Below, piece by piece: positions 22,801 to 35,561 of a stretch of DNA of 64,000 bases. The DNA comes from Prunella strophiata (taxonomy: Eukaryota; Chordata; Aves; Passeriformes; Prunellidae), in contig JAZBQD010000013.1 in NCBI GenBank assembly GCA_036583965.1, positions 7,949,763 through 8,013,762 of the forward strand, given 5' to 3'. Each line of letters begins with the position of its first letter. Position 1 is the stretch's first letter. The position numbers and the translations under genes were made by a program. Under the pieces are notes generated by a model. The model ran no database searches, was not told the DNA's origin, and saw nothing but the letters and a program-made list of their open reading frames with translations.

Positions 22801-24689
22801 CAGCAGGTGCTGCTGGGGGAAAGCCAGGCTGAGGAAATTCCTTTGCACAATCTGAAAGCAGAGTTCTCTCTGATCTGATGGTACAGATCCATGCCCAGCT
22901 TTGGAGTAATTGCATTTTCAGACTGGTCAAGCCTTCCTTCAGGTGTTGATCACATTGTTCCTCCATTGCCATCTAAATGGTGAGGCTGCAGAGACAGCCT
23001 TTGAGCTGATTTGGAAAGGATGCAGGCAGAGATGAAACTTGGGAGTGACATTCATTAAATCATGCCCAGCTCTAATTGTGTCACCTGCAAGGAGGCTGGA
23101 GCTGGCAGATGTGTGTCTGTGGGGGTGAGGGCTCTGCTGGCAGGCTTGTACCTGTCAGAGCCAGAGACACCCTGCTGAATGGACACAGCTTCCCTTTGCT
23201 CTGGGTGCAGCTGATGAAGCTGCAAGGAGCTGAGAGCTGTGTTTCTCCAGCCTGGCTGGATGCCTTTCAGCAGAAATGCCTCATTCTGTGAGTTAAAGGT
23301 TCTTGACTAATCACTGCTCTTCACAGAACAGCTCTGGGAGTGTTTCCTAGGCATTTCCCTTTGGTGACTCACTTTTCTCATCTCTGTTATGGCTGGGGCT
23401 ACTGAGCTGGGAGACTCCTTTAAGAATAACTTTCTCCTCTTGGTTGTGATGAGGAGAAATTGAGGTGTTGTTAAAGTTTGTGTCCAGCTGGGTCCTGGTC
23501 CTCAGAAGGAAAGTGAAAACATGGAGCAGCCAAACTGTAATTTCCCTGGGCAAGGCAGCAGCACTCCCAAACCATAACTGTTCTGCTTTCAGGGACAAAG
23601 GTTCAGCTTCTGAGCTGGAATAGGAAGCAGAAATTTCCACTTGAATATCAAGATATATACAGTTGTACTTGTTTTTCTCCAGAACCTCCTTATATCACTT
23701 TCTTCTAAGGTGATAGCCTTTTTTCTAAAAGATAACTTGTTCACCCTAAGTTCTGTTTACTTTTCTGTTCTTTGAAATTTTCTTGCTTCCTATTCACTGC
23801 TGCTGTTGCCCACCTCCTCGTCTTCTGTTAAATGTTCTAAGACAAAAAAAAAAAAAATTGGGGTTGTCTTTGGTGGTGAACAAGGAAATCAAAATTGTCT
23901 AAATTACAATCATATCCCTTCATTCCCCTTTCCACAAGAGCTGTATTTCCTCCCACATTGAAGTCTACAGGTTTGGTGGATTTGAATAAGAGGAAACCTA
24001 TGGATAGTAGGAAGGGGGAGGAAGATGCTTGGTTAATTCCAATAGAACCTTCCTCTATATCTTTCACATGTTTAAGCCTCTCTGAAATATGTGTTTGTAT
24101 TAAATAGTTTGATAGGTAGAACATTGAAAATCCACTGTTAAAAGCTCCCTGAGAAGTATCACCCTCCTGTACAGAAGGAAAGTTTTGCTGATGCTCTGCA
24201 CAGGTTGAACTTTTCTCACTGCAAGCCACAGTCACAGGTGATAAATGATCCTGCAAAGCCTGAACTTTTGTGTGAATGTATTATCTGCCACCAGCTTCTG
24301 GGTTCAAAGCTTTCTCCAAAAAATCACACACACACTTCTTCCTTTACCTGCAAAATAGGTTTGGGGTTTTTTTTTTGTGTGGAGCTGCTTCTTCTTTCAA
24401 GCAGTGTCTTCTCAGTGCCCTTTGCCTCTGGCTCAAGGAGCCACTTGTCAAACAGGGGACTGTGACCTTGCCCAGTGCAGAAAGCACTGGGTCCTGTGCA
24501 GCAGGAAATGTCCTGTGTGGGACTGGCTTTGCACTGTGCTCATCACCCTCCTCCACTGTTGGGATGCTGCTGCAAAAGCCTCCCAGGATTCCAAGAGGTT
24601 GAAATATTATAAAAATGGAGTAAATAGCATCAGTAAACAGCAACAGTTAACTCTAAACTGCACAACAGTTCAGACTGTGAAGTATTAGA

Positions 24690-26329
24690 GGATGATTGTA
24701 ACATGATAAACTAGTTTAGTGATAAATCACAAGGCACAGTGCTGATTGTGAACAGGGGGCATTTCATCAAAGCTAATCATTGCCAAGGATAACTCAGAGG
24801 CCCTTTTAATAAATGTGTGTGTGGTGTGAAGCAATGTGTTAATGGTGCCAGGGGGCTGGGATCCTGGCAGGTGTGCTGCTCATTTTGTAGATGCAGCACA
24901 AGGAGCACCCCAGAAGTGAGCAGCTGGGTCTGCTTTTGAGCAGGACAAGCTGGTGACAGATTTATTACTCCCTGAACAGCTCAGAGGTGTGTGATGGTGG
25001 GATCCCCTTCTGAGGTTGATGTCCTGGTGTCACACTCTGGGTAAACTTTGCTGGAATAGGTTCTTGCCAGATGCCAGTGCCTCCCTCCCTCTGCCTGGCC
25101 TGGTGATACAAATACAATGCAATTCAGACACTCCTGTCCACAGGGATGATGAACTCTCCCTTTAACTTGACCAGCTGGACATGTGCTAAGTAAATCTTGC
25201 CAGTATTAACAAGGTCTTTAAGGGTGTGAGTCCCAGCTAACTCTTACAATCTGTCATTGCACCTTTAAATCTTCATCAGAACTGGAGCACTGAGCCTGCC
25301 CAGGACTGTATTAATTGGATTTCATGCTACTGGGAAGGTGTGTGGTTTGTGTCTTGCATAGCAATTGCAGGCACAGCCACTGAAGATTTTAGAACTCCTT
25401 GTTTCATTCCTCCAGAACTGCCATTGCTCTTGAAACTTTTAATAGCCAGCAGCTTACCTTTTGTGAATCAGTGATTTGAAGGAGTAAACAGAAGTGGAAT
25501 AGCTTTTCAGCTAATGCAAGTCACCTATGTTTTTGGCTGACTCTGTCAAACTATGTTTCTTTCTTTAACCTTTGGATGATTTTCTTTGCCAAGGGACTGC
25601 CTGGCACTGTGGTGGCCTCAGGTCCATAAAACAAAGTGAGCATAACTTATGCATCTGAAAACTGTCGTCTTTAATCTCGATTTCCAGAGTGCATTGCTGA
25701 CCAAACTGCAATTCTAAAAGCTTTATTCCCCCTTTTTCTGTCAAAGAGGTCTAGTCAGAAAATAGTGGAGAACAGAACTGTTTTTCAGCCCAGAAGAAGT
25801 GCATAAAAATTATAAATTGATTTTTATAGTGCTTGTTGAACTTGCTTGCTCAATAATAAATTATTCCAGTTATAATGTAACCAATGCATTCCTTGTAGCT
25901 ACCAACTCTCTGAACAGTGACAGTCTACAACTTGTATTAATATAAACCATATTGAGCAGCCAGCAGATCATGTGCAGTGTTTCAATGCAACATCAGCACT
26001 GAAATCATGATAAAATACTTCAGGGTGTCAGGCTAGGCTGTGACAGGGAGCTGGTAATTTGGTCTGGTTTTCAGGAGCTACAGTGGAGTTAATAGGGGGG
26101 AAGAAAAGGGTTCAGTGGCAATAAAGGGCTGAGTGGCACTTTATTTGTCTGTTCAAATCAAGTATCAGATGCCAATTAAAAGGGTCTCCTGCAGTCACTA
26201 ATTAAGCAGCACTGAGGGATTGATTAGCCATTTACCAATGCCTGTCAGTACAAATGCATTTGTTCTGTTATCCCAGCATGTTCTCCAGGGAATTGACCAG
26301 GTTCTGTTAATGAACCTGAGCATGTTCAC
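24690..26329. promoter_or_regulatory. Open-frame desert, candidate regulatory block
   Basis: For about 1.6 kb neither strand has an open frame over 60 codons, unlike most of the window. The sequence is AT-rich with many homeodomain-like words: a TAAACTAGTTTA palindrome at 24707-24718, ATTAATTGG near 25312 and TAATTA at 26199-26204. It has no simple repeats. This complexity without simple sequence suits an ancient conserved non-coding block, but that is inference only. Absence of open frames alone reflects AT content. Confidence 0.25.
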
Positions 26330-28199
26330 GTGATAAGCACAGAACTCTGGCATTTAATTTGTTTTAATATAGAAACCATTAATTTTATTGACTGGCCTAT
26401 GCTCTCCAAGTCATGGATATGCTTTCTATTTGCCTTCAAAAATGACTCTCCAAAAGGAGAGGAGCCATCCCAAAAAATGGGTAAGGGTCAAATTATTGTT
26501 ATGCTCCAACACTCTGGGCTTCCTGCTGCATTTCTGGGGCAGAAGGGTGAAGATAGAAATGAGGAAAGTGGTGGTGAAAAACATGGTTTTGAAAGGCTCA
26601 AGTTGGAGGTCAGTGTTGCACATCTGTAGCATTGCTCCAGCCTGAATTTCTGTAGCAGGATTTTGCCCCTGCCCTGGCCTTGGCAGCACCTCCACTGGAG
26701 ATCCTGAAATGCCACAGACTTCTTGGATTTTCAGTGCCTCCATTTCCCTCACAAACGTTTAGGTGATGACTACATTTTGAAACAGAAAAACACTTTCTCC
26801 GCTGTTTGTTTATCTTGAAAGTCACCCTTTAATTTTTGCTCAATTTGAAGAAAATATTCCTTTTGTGTCAGAATTTCCCACATTGTGGTAATGTTTGGCC
26901 AATATTCCTGCCTCACCCTGTTCAGTTTTCCTGATGGAGCTCCAAATGCAGCTTCTGCAGGAGATACTGAGGTTCTGAGAGAGTCACCTGTGAACCCTTC
27001 CATGTCTGTGCTTGGAGCAGGTGAGCAAGGAAATCTCTTGGGAACATGATGTGAGAGACCAGCTGCAGCCCAAGGGTTTTAAAGGCAGATTTAGTCTTGC
27101 TGTGGCAGGGTGAGTGGTTTTGCTTCTATACCTTCAGTGGCAGGTTTTTTCCCTGACTTCAGGAGGAGATTTGATGCATCTTGGAAAGGGAAGGAGTTCA
27201 ACACAGGTGGAATATAGTGCCTTTATTTTCACAATTCAAAGTCTGTTTGATATTAAAATGCAAATAAGCAAGAAAACACAAATCTTCTCAGAAACCATGA
27301 TGCCTTATTCAAGATGCTGCCATTTGATGTCTATTCCAGACTTCATCCCAGTTTTTGTCATATATGAAAGTCTTTCCTAGTTCTGGTTTAATGTTTGGAG
27401 AAATTAGATTTGGAATGAAAGATAGTAGGAGGAAATATTTCTTAAATTTGCTAGTTGAAAGAAATACCCTTAATCTCCCCTCTTATTAGTACTAAAGGAG
27501 CTTTCAGAGAATAATAAAGCTATTGCACTAAGCCCCTTAATTCTTTCCTTTAGTAATTTCTTTTCCTGTTTTTAATTTACTTTTTTTTTATTCTTCTGAT
27601 ATTAATTTTTATAAAAAATAATTCATTGCTGCTGCTTCATTGCATACCTCATCCCCAAATTCTCTTTTCCTCTGCAGTTTTTACCTTCTTTCCCCCAGTT
27701 CAGCATTCTGCATTTAGTAATCTTTTCCCCACTTTTCCCTATCTCTTTTTAAAATCTCATTCATATTTTTTCCCCTGTCTCTTTTTAAAATCTCATTCAT
27801 ATTTTTTCCCTCTTGTCTCCCTTCTCCCTTCACTTTGTTTTATGTTTTCCACTGGAGCTCAGTCCTCTGCTGTGATTCCTGTGATTCCTGCTGTTCTTGC
27901 AGGACAGCAGCAGCTTGCCAGAGATGTTCTGCCTGCTCACACCACTCTGGTGGGGCTGTGTGGCAAGAAATGTGCCAGCTGCTGGGTAGTTTGAGAGTGT
28001 TAGAGATATTGCTGGTGAGAATTTTGCTCGTTCAACTTGGTTTTGCATTGTTCTCCTCCTTTTCCTGTGGCAGGAGCTCTGTGCAGTCACTTTATTGTTG
28101 GCTTTGTGTGTTAAAAATCTGCTGTGAGGGCACTTGAGGAGAAGGAGGTCACCCAGATGGCTCATTAGAGCCACAAAGTCAGGGGAGGCAGGCAAATTG
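26330..28199. other. Non-coding DNA, no gene recognised
   Basis: Ordinary sequence with open frames up to 122 codons and no domain features. It contains the 36-bp tandem duplication at 27742. Confidence 0.6.
27742..27813. repeat. 36-bp tandem duplication, two copies
   Basis: The string TCTCTTTTTAAAATCTCATT starts at 27742 and again at 27778, and the match continues through CATATTTTTTCCC, so two 36-bp units lie head to tail with only terminal differences. The context is pyrimidine-rich. It is a recent slippage or unequal-crossover event. Confidence 0.93.
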
Positions 28200-28600
28200 A
28201 AACTTGTCTGCTATCATAATCCTGCTATTGTGACTAAAAGAATCATAATAAGTATAATCCTTGTGTAATAAGAGTGATAATCCTTGTGATATTTGCAATG
28301 GAAATGGTTATGAGTATGAATAACTTTCATTCAAAAACAAAGTTGGGGCTAATCAATCATCAGGTGGTTATTTTCATGGTACAGCTATGCCACCACCTTG
28401 AGCCTTGTGGCCTCTTCCTCATTTATCAGTTTCAGTCATAGCTGCTGGACATCATTAAGTGGACTTGATATGCAAATTGAGCTGAATTTAATGGTCTGCA
28501 AAGAAAAGGTTTGGATTAAATATAAGACACAGTTCTAATACTAGGATTTGGTGGCCCTAAGTGCATATAGTGCCTGAAATTAATCTTAAGATTACAGCAC
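28200..28600. promoter_or_regulatory. Candidate conserved block with octamer and PBX-like sites
   Basis: AT-rich sequence of high complexity. Visible sites include the octamer ATGCAAAT at 28470-28477 (POU-class recognition), AATCAATCATCA near 28351-28362 (PBX/MEIS-like), and CATTAAG and TTTAATGG homeodomain-like words. There are no open frames of note between 28195 and 28604. The motif matches are short and could be chance. Orthologous alignment would be decisive. Confidence 0.25.
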
Positions 28601-28789
28601 TTTTTGTTCATATTGTATGATAGAGCAAAATGTTTCAACAAATGCTTTTTGATAACCATGATCCTCTATAGTCATAGAAACTTTACCTGCAGTTGTGAAA
28701 ATACAAAGAATAACAATAATTCCCCAAACGTGATGAACAGACAGCCTCAGTGTCTGGTGCTGAAATCCAGGCTGCTGGTTTGGCTCCTG

Positions 28790-28825
28790 GAACCATTTTT
28801 ATCTCATGAACCACTTTTATCTCAG
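28790..28825. repeat. 18-bp tandem duplication, two copies
   Basis: GAACCATTTTTATCTCAT (28790-28807) is followed directly by a copy with two differences (28808-28825). Confidence 0.9.
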
Positions 28826-29484
28826 CCTTTGGATGGTCACTGTCCTGACTAAATGGCCTAAGTGTCCTGAGGGCCTTTGCAGTGGGATATTGTTGAAATT
28901 CCAAGTGGCAGCTGCTGCTCATGCAGGGGCCAAACTCACCTGGGCTGTAAAGGCTGCTGGAAAATGCCATTTGAGGTAGCCAGACATCCTGAGCTGACCA
29001 TCTGCTTTACAGGAGGTGTTCCTGTGCCTCATCAAACCTAATTGCTCCTGTGATTGTTAGTAAAGAGGGGGGGCTGCTTCTCATTGTAAACTTCAGTGGT
29101 GATAATTTCTGAACTATAAATATCAGTCCCTCTTCAGATATCCACTGGCTCCCATTTATCAAAGTGACAGCCAGCCAGCCAGCAAGCAAACCCTCAAAAT
29201 GGGTGATAAAATTAGCTACAATCAATACTCCATTCAAAGTAACACAATTAAGCCCACAAGTTTGTGTTTAATTTCATCTTGCAGAGGGCTTTGTTTCAGA
29301 AGGATCTGATTTTTGCAATAGTCAGGGAAGATAAGCACAGATTCCTTTATAGTTCTCATTGGACAACTGCACTTACCAGGAAAAAATGTTAGGGGAAGTA
29401 TGGCTGATATGTCTCTTGGAGGGAGACAGGTGTCAGCTACCACAAATCTCAGGGCAAAATAGCAAAAATTTTATAACACAATTA

Positions 29485-29501
29485 TTTTTTTTTTTTTTTT
29501 T
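29485..29501. repeat. Poly-T tract, 17 T
   Basis: Uninterrupted T run with no associated gene body seen on either side. Confidence 0.9.
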
Positions 29502-31993
29502 GATGGATGATGAGAAAAAACTCTTTCAAATTCATGTGATCACTGGTGCATATCAAATGTAGTGTGGCAGAATGCAGGTTGGTATTTATAACTGGAAATA
29601 TCACTTAGAGGTGCATATAGCATACCAAATTATCTTACTACCAGCTGAGTGAAGAGCTTGGGCAAGTATCTAAATTTTGGATATTTGAAGAAAGATAAGG
29701 ATATTAGTAGGGCTAATTGTTTGGGAGTTACACTGGCTGTAAATAAAAGAATTTTCCAGAGTTTTAGTCTATCTCCATATATCTGATAGTTTCATATTTT
29801 CATCTGCTTTAGTGTTGATTTTCCTTGGGTCACTGAGATGTTTGTGCAGCACCACTGGTCCATTGCCAAAGAGTGCTGCTGACTTTCAAAAATTCACTGT
29901 GGGGCATTATACCATTGATGTTGGGGTTTGCACCATTCAGATGTGTTTGAACAAGGTCTTGAATAAGAGAGCAGGGTGCTAGTAGTGGTACTGATGCCTT
30001 TTTGAAGGTTGTAAGATGCCATCCTGCTCCCTGTGCTCTCTCCCAGCTTTGTGCATGTGAGCTCTTCATCCCTGAGCACCCCTGAGACTCCTCCAGCCTG
30101 CAGTGATCAGGCTCTGGTGCTGCCTTGTCTCTGTCCCCCACTGCTGTAATGCTGCAGTGCAAGGCCAATGAAGCCATAAATCAAGTTTTCTCTGAAAGCA
30201 GATCCTTGTAGAAAGCTAAGCATCCTAAAAGTTCTGCACAGTGCACAGCCCAGGCTGATCATCTCTTCCCAAGCTGATCCAAGCAAGATGTTTCCTTTTA
30301 TAAACTGGGGGTTGCTGCTGGCAGAAAATCCTGTGCAGAGATAAATTCTTTGTGGGATTTGTTCTGTTTCTGTCTGATCTGTTCCTTTGCCTGAAAACCC
30401 TTTCCTTTTGGCTCTTGGATTGAGGTCCTGCTGTGGGTGTGGGGCCAGGTGTCAGTGTCCAAGAGGGATTGGCAGCAATTGCAGAAGGGAGTGTGGAGAG
30501 TTTGAGCAGAAGGATTTTGGCAGCTCCTGCTCACAGCAAATCCAGAGTGCATGATAACACTGACAAAGGAAGTGTCAGGAGTTGGTGCCACATTAAAGAA
30601 AGCCTGAACTAATCTTTCAATTTGGGCTGTGAGAGACTCTTCTACAGTGGTGGGTGTATGTGTGCACACTGTGTGCTTCTGTGTGTATAAATAAAAACTG
30701 GCCTCTGACTCTTGTAATCCCTTCCTACTGGAAAAAAATGTCATGGTATTACATGGATTTTTGGTCAATTCAGAAGAAGTGGTGTCTTAGCACATTTCCA
30801 ATCAATTGGTCCTGGGAACATGCCTCTGACTGCACTTGTGTGCTGCCTTTAGGCACTGTGTGTAGAAAGGCAGCTACCCCAGGAGCTTTAGCTCTGCCCA
30901 GCAGGAGAGCAGCATTTTAGGAGCTCTCTTGCATGCTTTTGTTTAGAAGTGATCATGTTTGCATTATAGGTCACTTGGAAATGTTTTCTTCTGAGCAAGT
31001 TTTTTCTGTTCAAGCTATCATCTAACCCAGAGCCCAGCCATGCAGCTGCCTCTTGGGTAAATCCTCTGACAGCACAATTCTTGTCAAACTGCTTCACGTG
31101 CTCATCTAGGTTGGAATAATCAGAGCTGCTGATGTGTGCTGCCATCAGCAACTCTATTGGCCTGGGCACATCACAGAGTGCATAGAGTGGTTAATTAAAT
31201 AAAATGAGCTGATCTCTGTTTGCCCTGAGCCAGGTTAAATTGTAAGGAAACTAGCAAACAGCAAGGCCTCTCACTGGATGGCTCCTGGCAGTCAAGGAGC
31301 AGATGCTGGGGGTGACTTTTGAATTCCCTGTGTGGTTGCAAATGCAGTCATCTCAGGATGACAGAGATGACAGGACTGGAATTACAGCCCTGTTCATGTC
31401 TTTGTAGAGATGTGCTGTGGCCAAAGCTGCCAGTAGCCTTGAAATTGTATCTTCCTTTAGTGGATCCCTCACAGCAGCAGCTGTTTCTGTTGAAATGCAC
31501 ATCAAGTTTGGGGGGTGTATATTCCATGCTTTGGAGGTGCTTTTTGGTGAGAACTGTCATTCTTAATTGAGGCAGGGTTTGCTTCCTGGGCCTTTGCTTT
31601 GTCAGGGATAGGCTTGCTGTGCAGAAAGATTTATAAAACTTTTTAACTCCATGCTCTGCATCTTGGCTTCAAGGGATTTGCCCATAGCTCAGAACTACAA
31701 ACTCTTTCATGTCCTGTGTCAGGACTGGCTGCTTTGCTGTGCAAAGGGACATGAAGGGTGCAGATTGCTGTGACACCAGCCATGGCCTGTGCTTCAGCAA
31801 TGGACAGGAGAGCACAAGGCTCTTCTGGCATCTGCAGGTTGATGTGTGCTGCTGTGAGTCCCTCAGAGCTGATACCTGGGAGGATCCAGCTGACTGTGCA
31901 GCTCAGTGCAAACATCACAAAGATGGATTCATGACTAAGTGTTCCCTGAGAGCTTGTTTCTCCAGGATGGGGCTTTGCAAATGCCACCAGAAG

Positions 31994-32008
31994 GATGATG
32001 ATGATGAT
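31994..32008. repeat. (GAT)5 microsatellite
   Basis: Five perfect GAT trinucleotides. Short simple repeat. Confidence 0.9.
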
Positions 32009-32874
32009 AACTCCATGTAAAACACTGTTAAGTGGCAAAGTATTCAACAAATTAGCTCGTGGTCTTGGAAATCAATATCATTTAAGATGTGTGTTCCAAA
32101 CAGTGGCAGCATGAATCTGAAAGTGTTCCCTGATTCAGCAGCTGAATGGAAATGCCCAGTAGAGAACAGGATGCTTCCTGCTGTTCAGCCCACGCCTTTC
32201 TCTTTTTTGGAAGTAATTCATGTTCCTTCACAGCTGGTGAAGGCAGTGAGCTCCTCTGTGTCTATGAATCCCTGAGGCAGGATGAGAAATACTGACATAA
32301 AGAATCAGCAGAAGTGTGACTGGGACAGAAAGCTACCAATTAAGATGAGCAACCAGCTTAGCTTTGGTGTTGGACAGGTTGGATTTGCTCCTTCTTGGGG
32401 ACAATATTGAACATGGCATTTGGGTCCTAGAGGCATTTATTGGACTTAGACAATGATTGGATTTAGGACTGGGAAGAGTTGTTGGAGAGGAGTTACAGTT
32501 TGGGTAAAGGACAGAAAGTGCCAAAGCCAGACACTCCTATTGGTGACCCAGGTCTGTCTGGGCACATTTTGACCTGGGACTATGAGGTTTTGCTGTCATC
32601 AGCCTGGGGCTTGGACTACCAGGACAATGGGGACTGCAAGGCTGGTAGAAATCAATGCTGCCTTGTTCTAGGACTGGTTTGAGGCAGGGGTTTGGGACAC
32701 CATGCTTGATAGGAACTCAGTGTATATAGGTGAGAAGCATCTAGCCTGGTAATCTGTATTTCCTTTAAGCTGAAGAACTCCACTGAGTTTTGAAGGAGCA
32801 TTTGGGATAAGCTGGGCTAGTTGATGCCTGCTGGTGTTTTCTTGTACTAAATATGGGCCAGAAAATAATCTGGG

Positions 32875-32914
32875 TCTGGGTCTTCATTAAAGAAGAGTCT
32901 GGGTCTTCATTAAA
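32875..32914. repeat. 17-bp direct duplication, 23-bp period
   Basis: TCTGGGTCTTCATTAAA occurs at 32875-32891 and again, identical, at 32898-32914, with 6 bp between. It is a recent local duplication in unique sequence. Confidence 0.92.
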
Positions 32915-33324
32915 ACTAATCACACACATAGAAATCAGTGAAACCATTTTTTCCCAAGGGCTACAGTAATTCAGCTCTGCTGACCAAAAGGAGTGGTCAG
33001 ACCCAGAGCAGCCTCTCTGTGTCACAGTGAGCTTTATTTAAACAGACTGACTTGCTTTTTACCCTAAGCTGTGTTTGTGGGCATGGCTTCCAGGCTGATG
33101 GGCACTGCTCCTGGCTTTTGTGTGCAATCCTGCTTCACCACATCAAGCTTTATGGCCCACTCATAAAAGTAGATTTAACAGTAGCAGAAGCCTAAATGCT
33201 GCAGCATTATTGCAAAGCAATTCAGGCTTCAGCCTCCCTGCTTCCACAGCCTTCTAAGAAGCTTGGCTCGACAGCAACCTGACAAATGTCCCAGGGGAAA
33301 ACAGAGCATTAGAACAAAACAAAC

Positions 33325-33586
33325 ACATTCTGTAGGGAGCAGCAAAAAAAGGCATGCCAGGGGGCACACAGGACTGCCACAGCACAGCTCCCTCCACACC
33401 CTTCTGCTTGGCACCAGCCTCAGCCCAAGGCTGCTTTTCCTGCTCTGCCTGGGGTTAGGGGTTCAGAACATCACAAATCCCAGAGCTCCAGGCACACTGC
33501 AGCTGGAAAAACCATGCCAAGGGGAACACAGGACTGCCATGCTGTTGAAAAACAAACAAAAACACACCAAAACATTCTGTAGGGAG
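33325..33586. repeat. Two local duplications in swapped order (A-B ... B-A)
   Basis: Segment A, ACATTCTGTAGGGAG, is at 33325-33339 and again at 33572-33586. Segment B, 27 bp starting CATGCCA and ending CACAGGACTGCCA, is at 33353-33379 and again at 33513-33539 with two mismatches. Both segments keep the same strand, but the order is A-B then B-A and the offsets differ (247 and 160 bp), so this is not one tandem duplication. Both copies of A follow a CAAAA-rich stretch. Confidence 0.85.
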
Positions 33587-34983
33587 TAAAGACTATTCTT
33601 ACCTCTTATTTACAACTTTTTGTTCTACTGCCAAAAAGGTCCACACATATCTTATGCCCTATCACTCTAGGGGAGATATAATATACTTTATTTTCCAGAA
33701 AAAAAATAAACCCCTCCACCCTCAAATTCTCATTATAGGATAGAAATGTCTTCATCTGTGTTCTTTGAGAGAATCATTTGGGAAGTCACTACTTTAGTCC
33801 TACTGCAAGCAGCAATAAAAGTGCTGTCCAGACTTTGATAAGCTGTATCTACACAATTTCACTGCAGAGTTTTGCTTCCTGATTTCCCTGCTCCATGTCC
33901 TGGTTGTGCTCAGAGGATCTGTTTGTTCTCAGCAAGACTGCCCCAGGCATTATTTCCCAAATGGTTCCAGCACAGCCTCTGAAATTCTGGCAGAGGAAAA
34001 GCTAAAATCCTGTCTCTGGGAGAGGTGTGGTGGCAAAGGGCAGGCACATGTTTTCCATGTGTTTCTCTGGAATTCCTCCTTTTTCCCCCTGGCAGGGTTC
34101 ACCTCTGGGGCTGACAGCAGCACAGTCCCCAAAAGCTGCCCCACAGTTTGGAGCTGCTGCACTTTGAATGCAGAGATCTGGCAGCTGGAGCCAGATTTCT
34201 TGAGGGCCCAGCAGTTGGGAGCTCACTCCTTGCCAGCTCAACAATGCAGTCCCTGGAATTGTTTTGGGTATAAAAAAAGCTTAAACAAGATTCATCAGCT
34301 GTTGGGGTTTTTCTCCTTTTAGGAGAAATAATTAAAAAAAAAAAAAAGACAATAAGGCATTTGTAGGGAATTTGGGGAGTGCTTTTCTGACCATCACCAC
34401 TCAGTTTGTTCTGCAGCTCTTTGACACATACTGTTCCTTTAAACAGCTCAGTATCATTCAGAAGGATTGTGTGTGTATGAATAAATTTAATTTTGGATGC
34501 TCCTTTTAAGACAGAGACTAAAGTCTGTGTGAGCCCAGATGAGGTGCTAGCAATGGGTTTGTGAGAGTGTGAGTGTCCTTAACACAGTGATGGACTCTCC
34601 TAATGTGCCATTTTATTCCTCATGCATTTTGCTGATACTGTTTGCCAGTGGGTGATTCTGAACACTGGTAACTTGTTTTGTAGTACCTTAATATTAAAAA
34701 TGTATCAAGCAGTTTGCCTTTTCCCAGTGCCTGGTGTCTGTGGATGTCTTTTGAACCAAGCACATTATCCAGACAGCAAACAGCATGGCAGGCTGTGAAC
34801 ACAAACCTGTTCTGAGTTCAGAGGGAATTTACCTCCATTTCACCCACGGCTTGTGAGTCAGCACAAAACCTGGCTGAGTTTTCTTTGTGTCCACCTAAGT
34901 ATTGCTGTAAAACATTGATACATCCCTACTGATCTCCACAGTATCCTGCCAGTGCATCTAAATCACCTGCTAGAGAAGAAAAT

Positions 34984-35000
34984 GTTTGTTTGTTTGTTTG
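34984..35000. repeat. (GTTT)4 microsatellite
   Basis: Four perfect GTTT tetramers, the same motif as the larger tracts near 19719 and 54078. Confidence 0.9.
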
Positions 35001-35535
35001 TAATTAGTGGGCAGCCCATGAAACCCAGTTTGAGTAAGATCAAGCTGCACCCCTGTCCCAGTTGCATCCCTCTGGCTCTGTAAAAAAAAAAAAAAATCCA
35101 TTTACAATGCAAGGGCTCTTCCAAGCCAGCAAGGAGTTTTCCCCACTAGACACCCACCTGCCACAACCATCCTGCATTTGGGAAATCAGGGATTAACAAG
35201 GCCAAGTGGGAGCTTGCAGAGTGGCTGCACCTGGCAGAGAGCACTCACTCTTCCCCAAGGTGAGAGTTCAGGGCAGCCCTGGGTGAGCAGCTCTGAGCAC
35301 ACCTCCCTTGGGGAAACACTGGGATTCCTCAGGCAGCTCTGCTCCAGGCTAATAGATCTTCTCTTCCTCTTAATGCTGGAAATTTGCAGTAAAAATGAAT
35401 TTTGTGAAGCTCTTCCTGGGCTTCCCCAGAGTGTGGAGGCAGATGAGACAGCAGGAGCCCCCAGAGCAGGAAAAGCCACTTAAAGCTCTTCTGCTCATCT
35501 TCTCTCACTGCTGAACTTGCTGTGGGGGTAGATGT

Positions 35536-35561
35536 TAATTTAATGAGCACTCATTAAATTA
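35536..35561. other. 26-bp palindrome, 12-bp arms with 2-nt centre
   Basis: TAATTTAATGAG is followed by CA and then by its exact reverse complement CTCATTAAATTA. The arms contain mirrored TTAATGAG / CTCATTAA words, which would suit a paired homeodomain or other dimeric binding site, or a small cruciform. A perfect 12-bp inverted repeat with so short a centre is rare by chance in 64 kb. Confidence 0.9.

Larger units (their letters stand above)
15611..24689. other. Non-coding DNA with several homopolymer tracts
   Basis: No gene recognised. It holds the T27 run at 16205, an A-rich simple repeat at 18082, a TA-rich patch at 19061 and a T-rich GTTT tract at 19719. Open frames reach 139 codons (23837-24256, minus) without domain features. 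The paired C-runs at 16893-16912 are short. A T-run at 17887-17910 and A-runs at 18043-18056 and 20884-20899 are simple sequence. Confidence 0.6.
28601..32874. other. Non-coding DNA, no gene recognised
   Basis: Ordinary sequence with small repeats: an 18-bp duplication at 28790, a short CCAG run at 29168-29183, T17 at 29485-29501 and (GAT)5 at 31994-32008. The longest open frame is 156 codons on the minus strand (30298-30768), with no recognisable domain. Confidence 0.6.
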
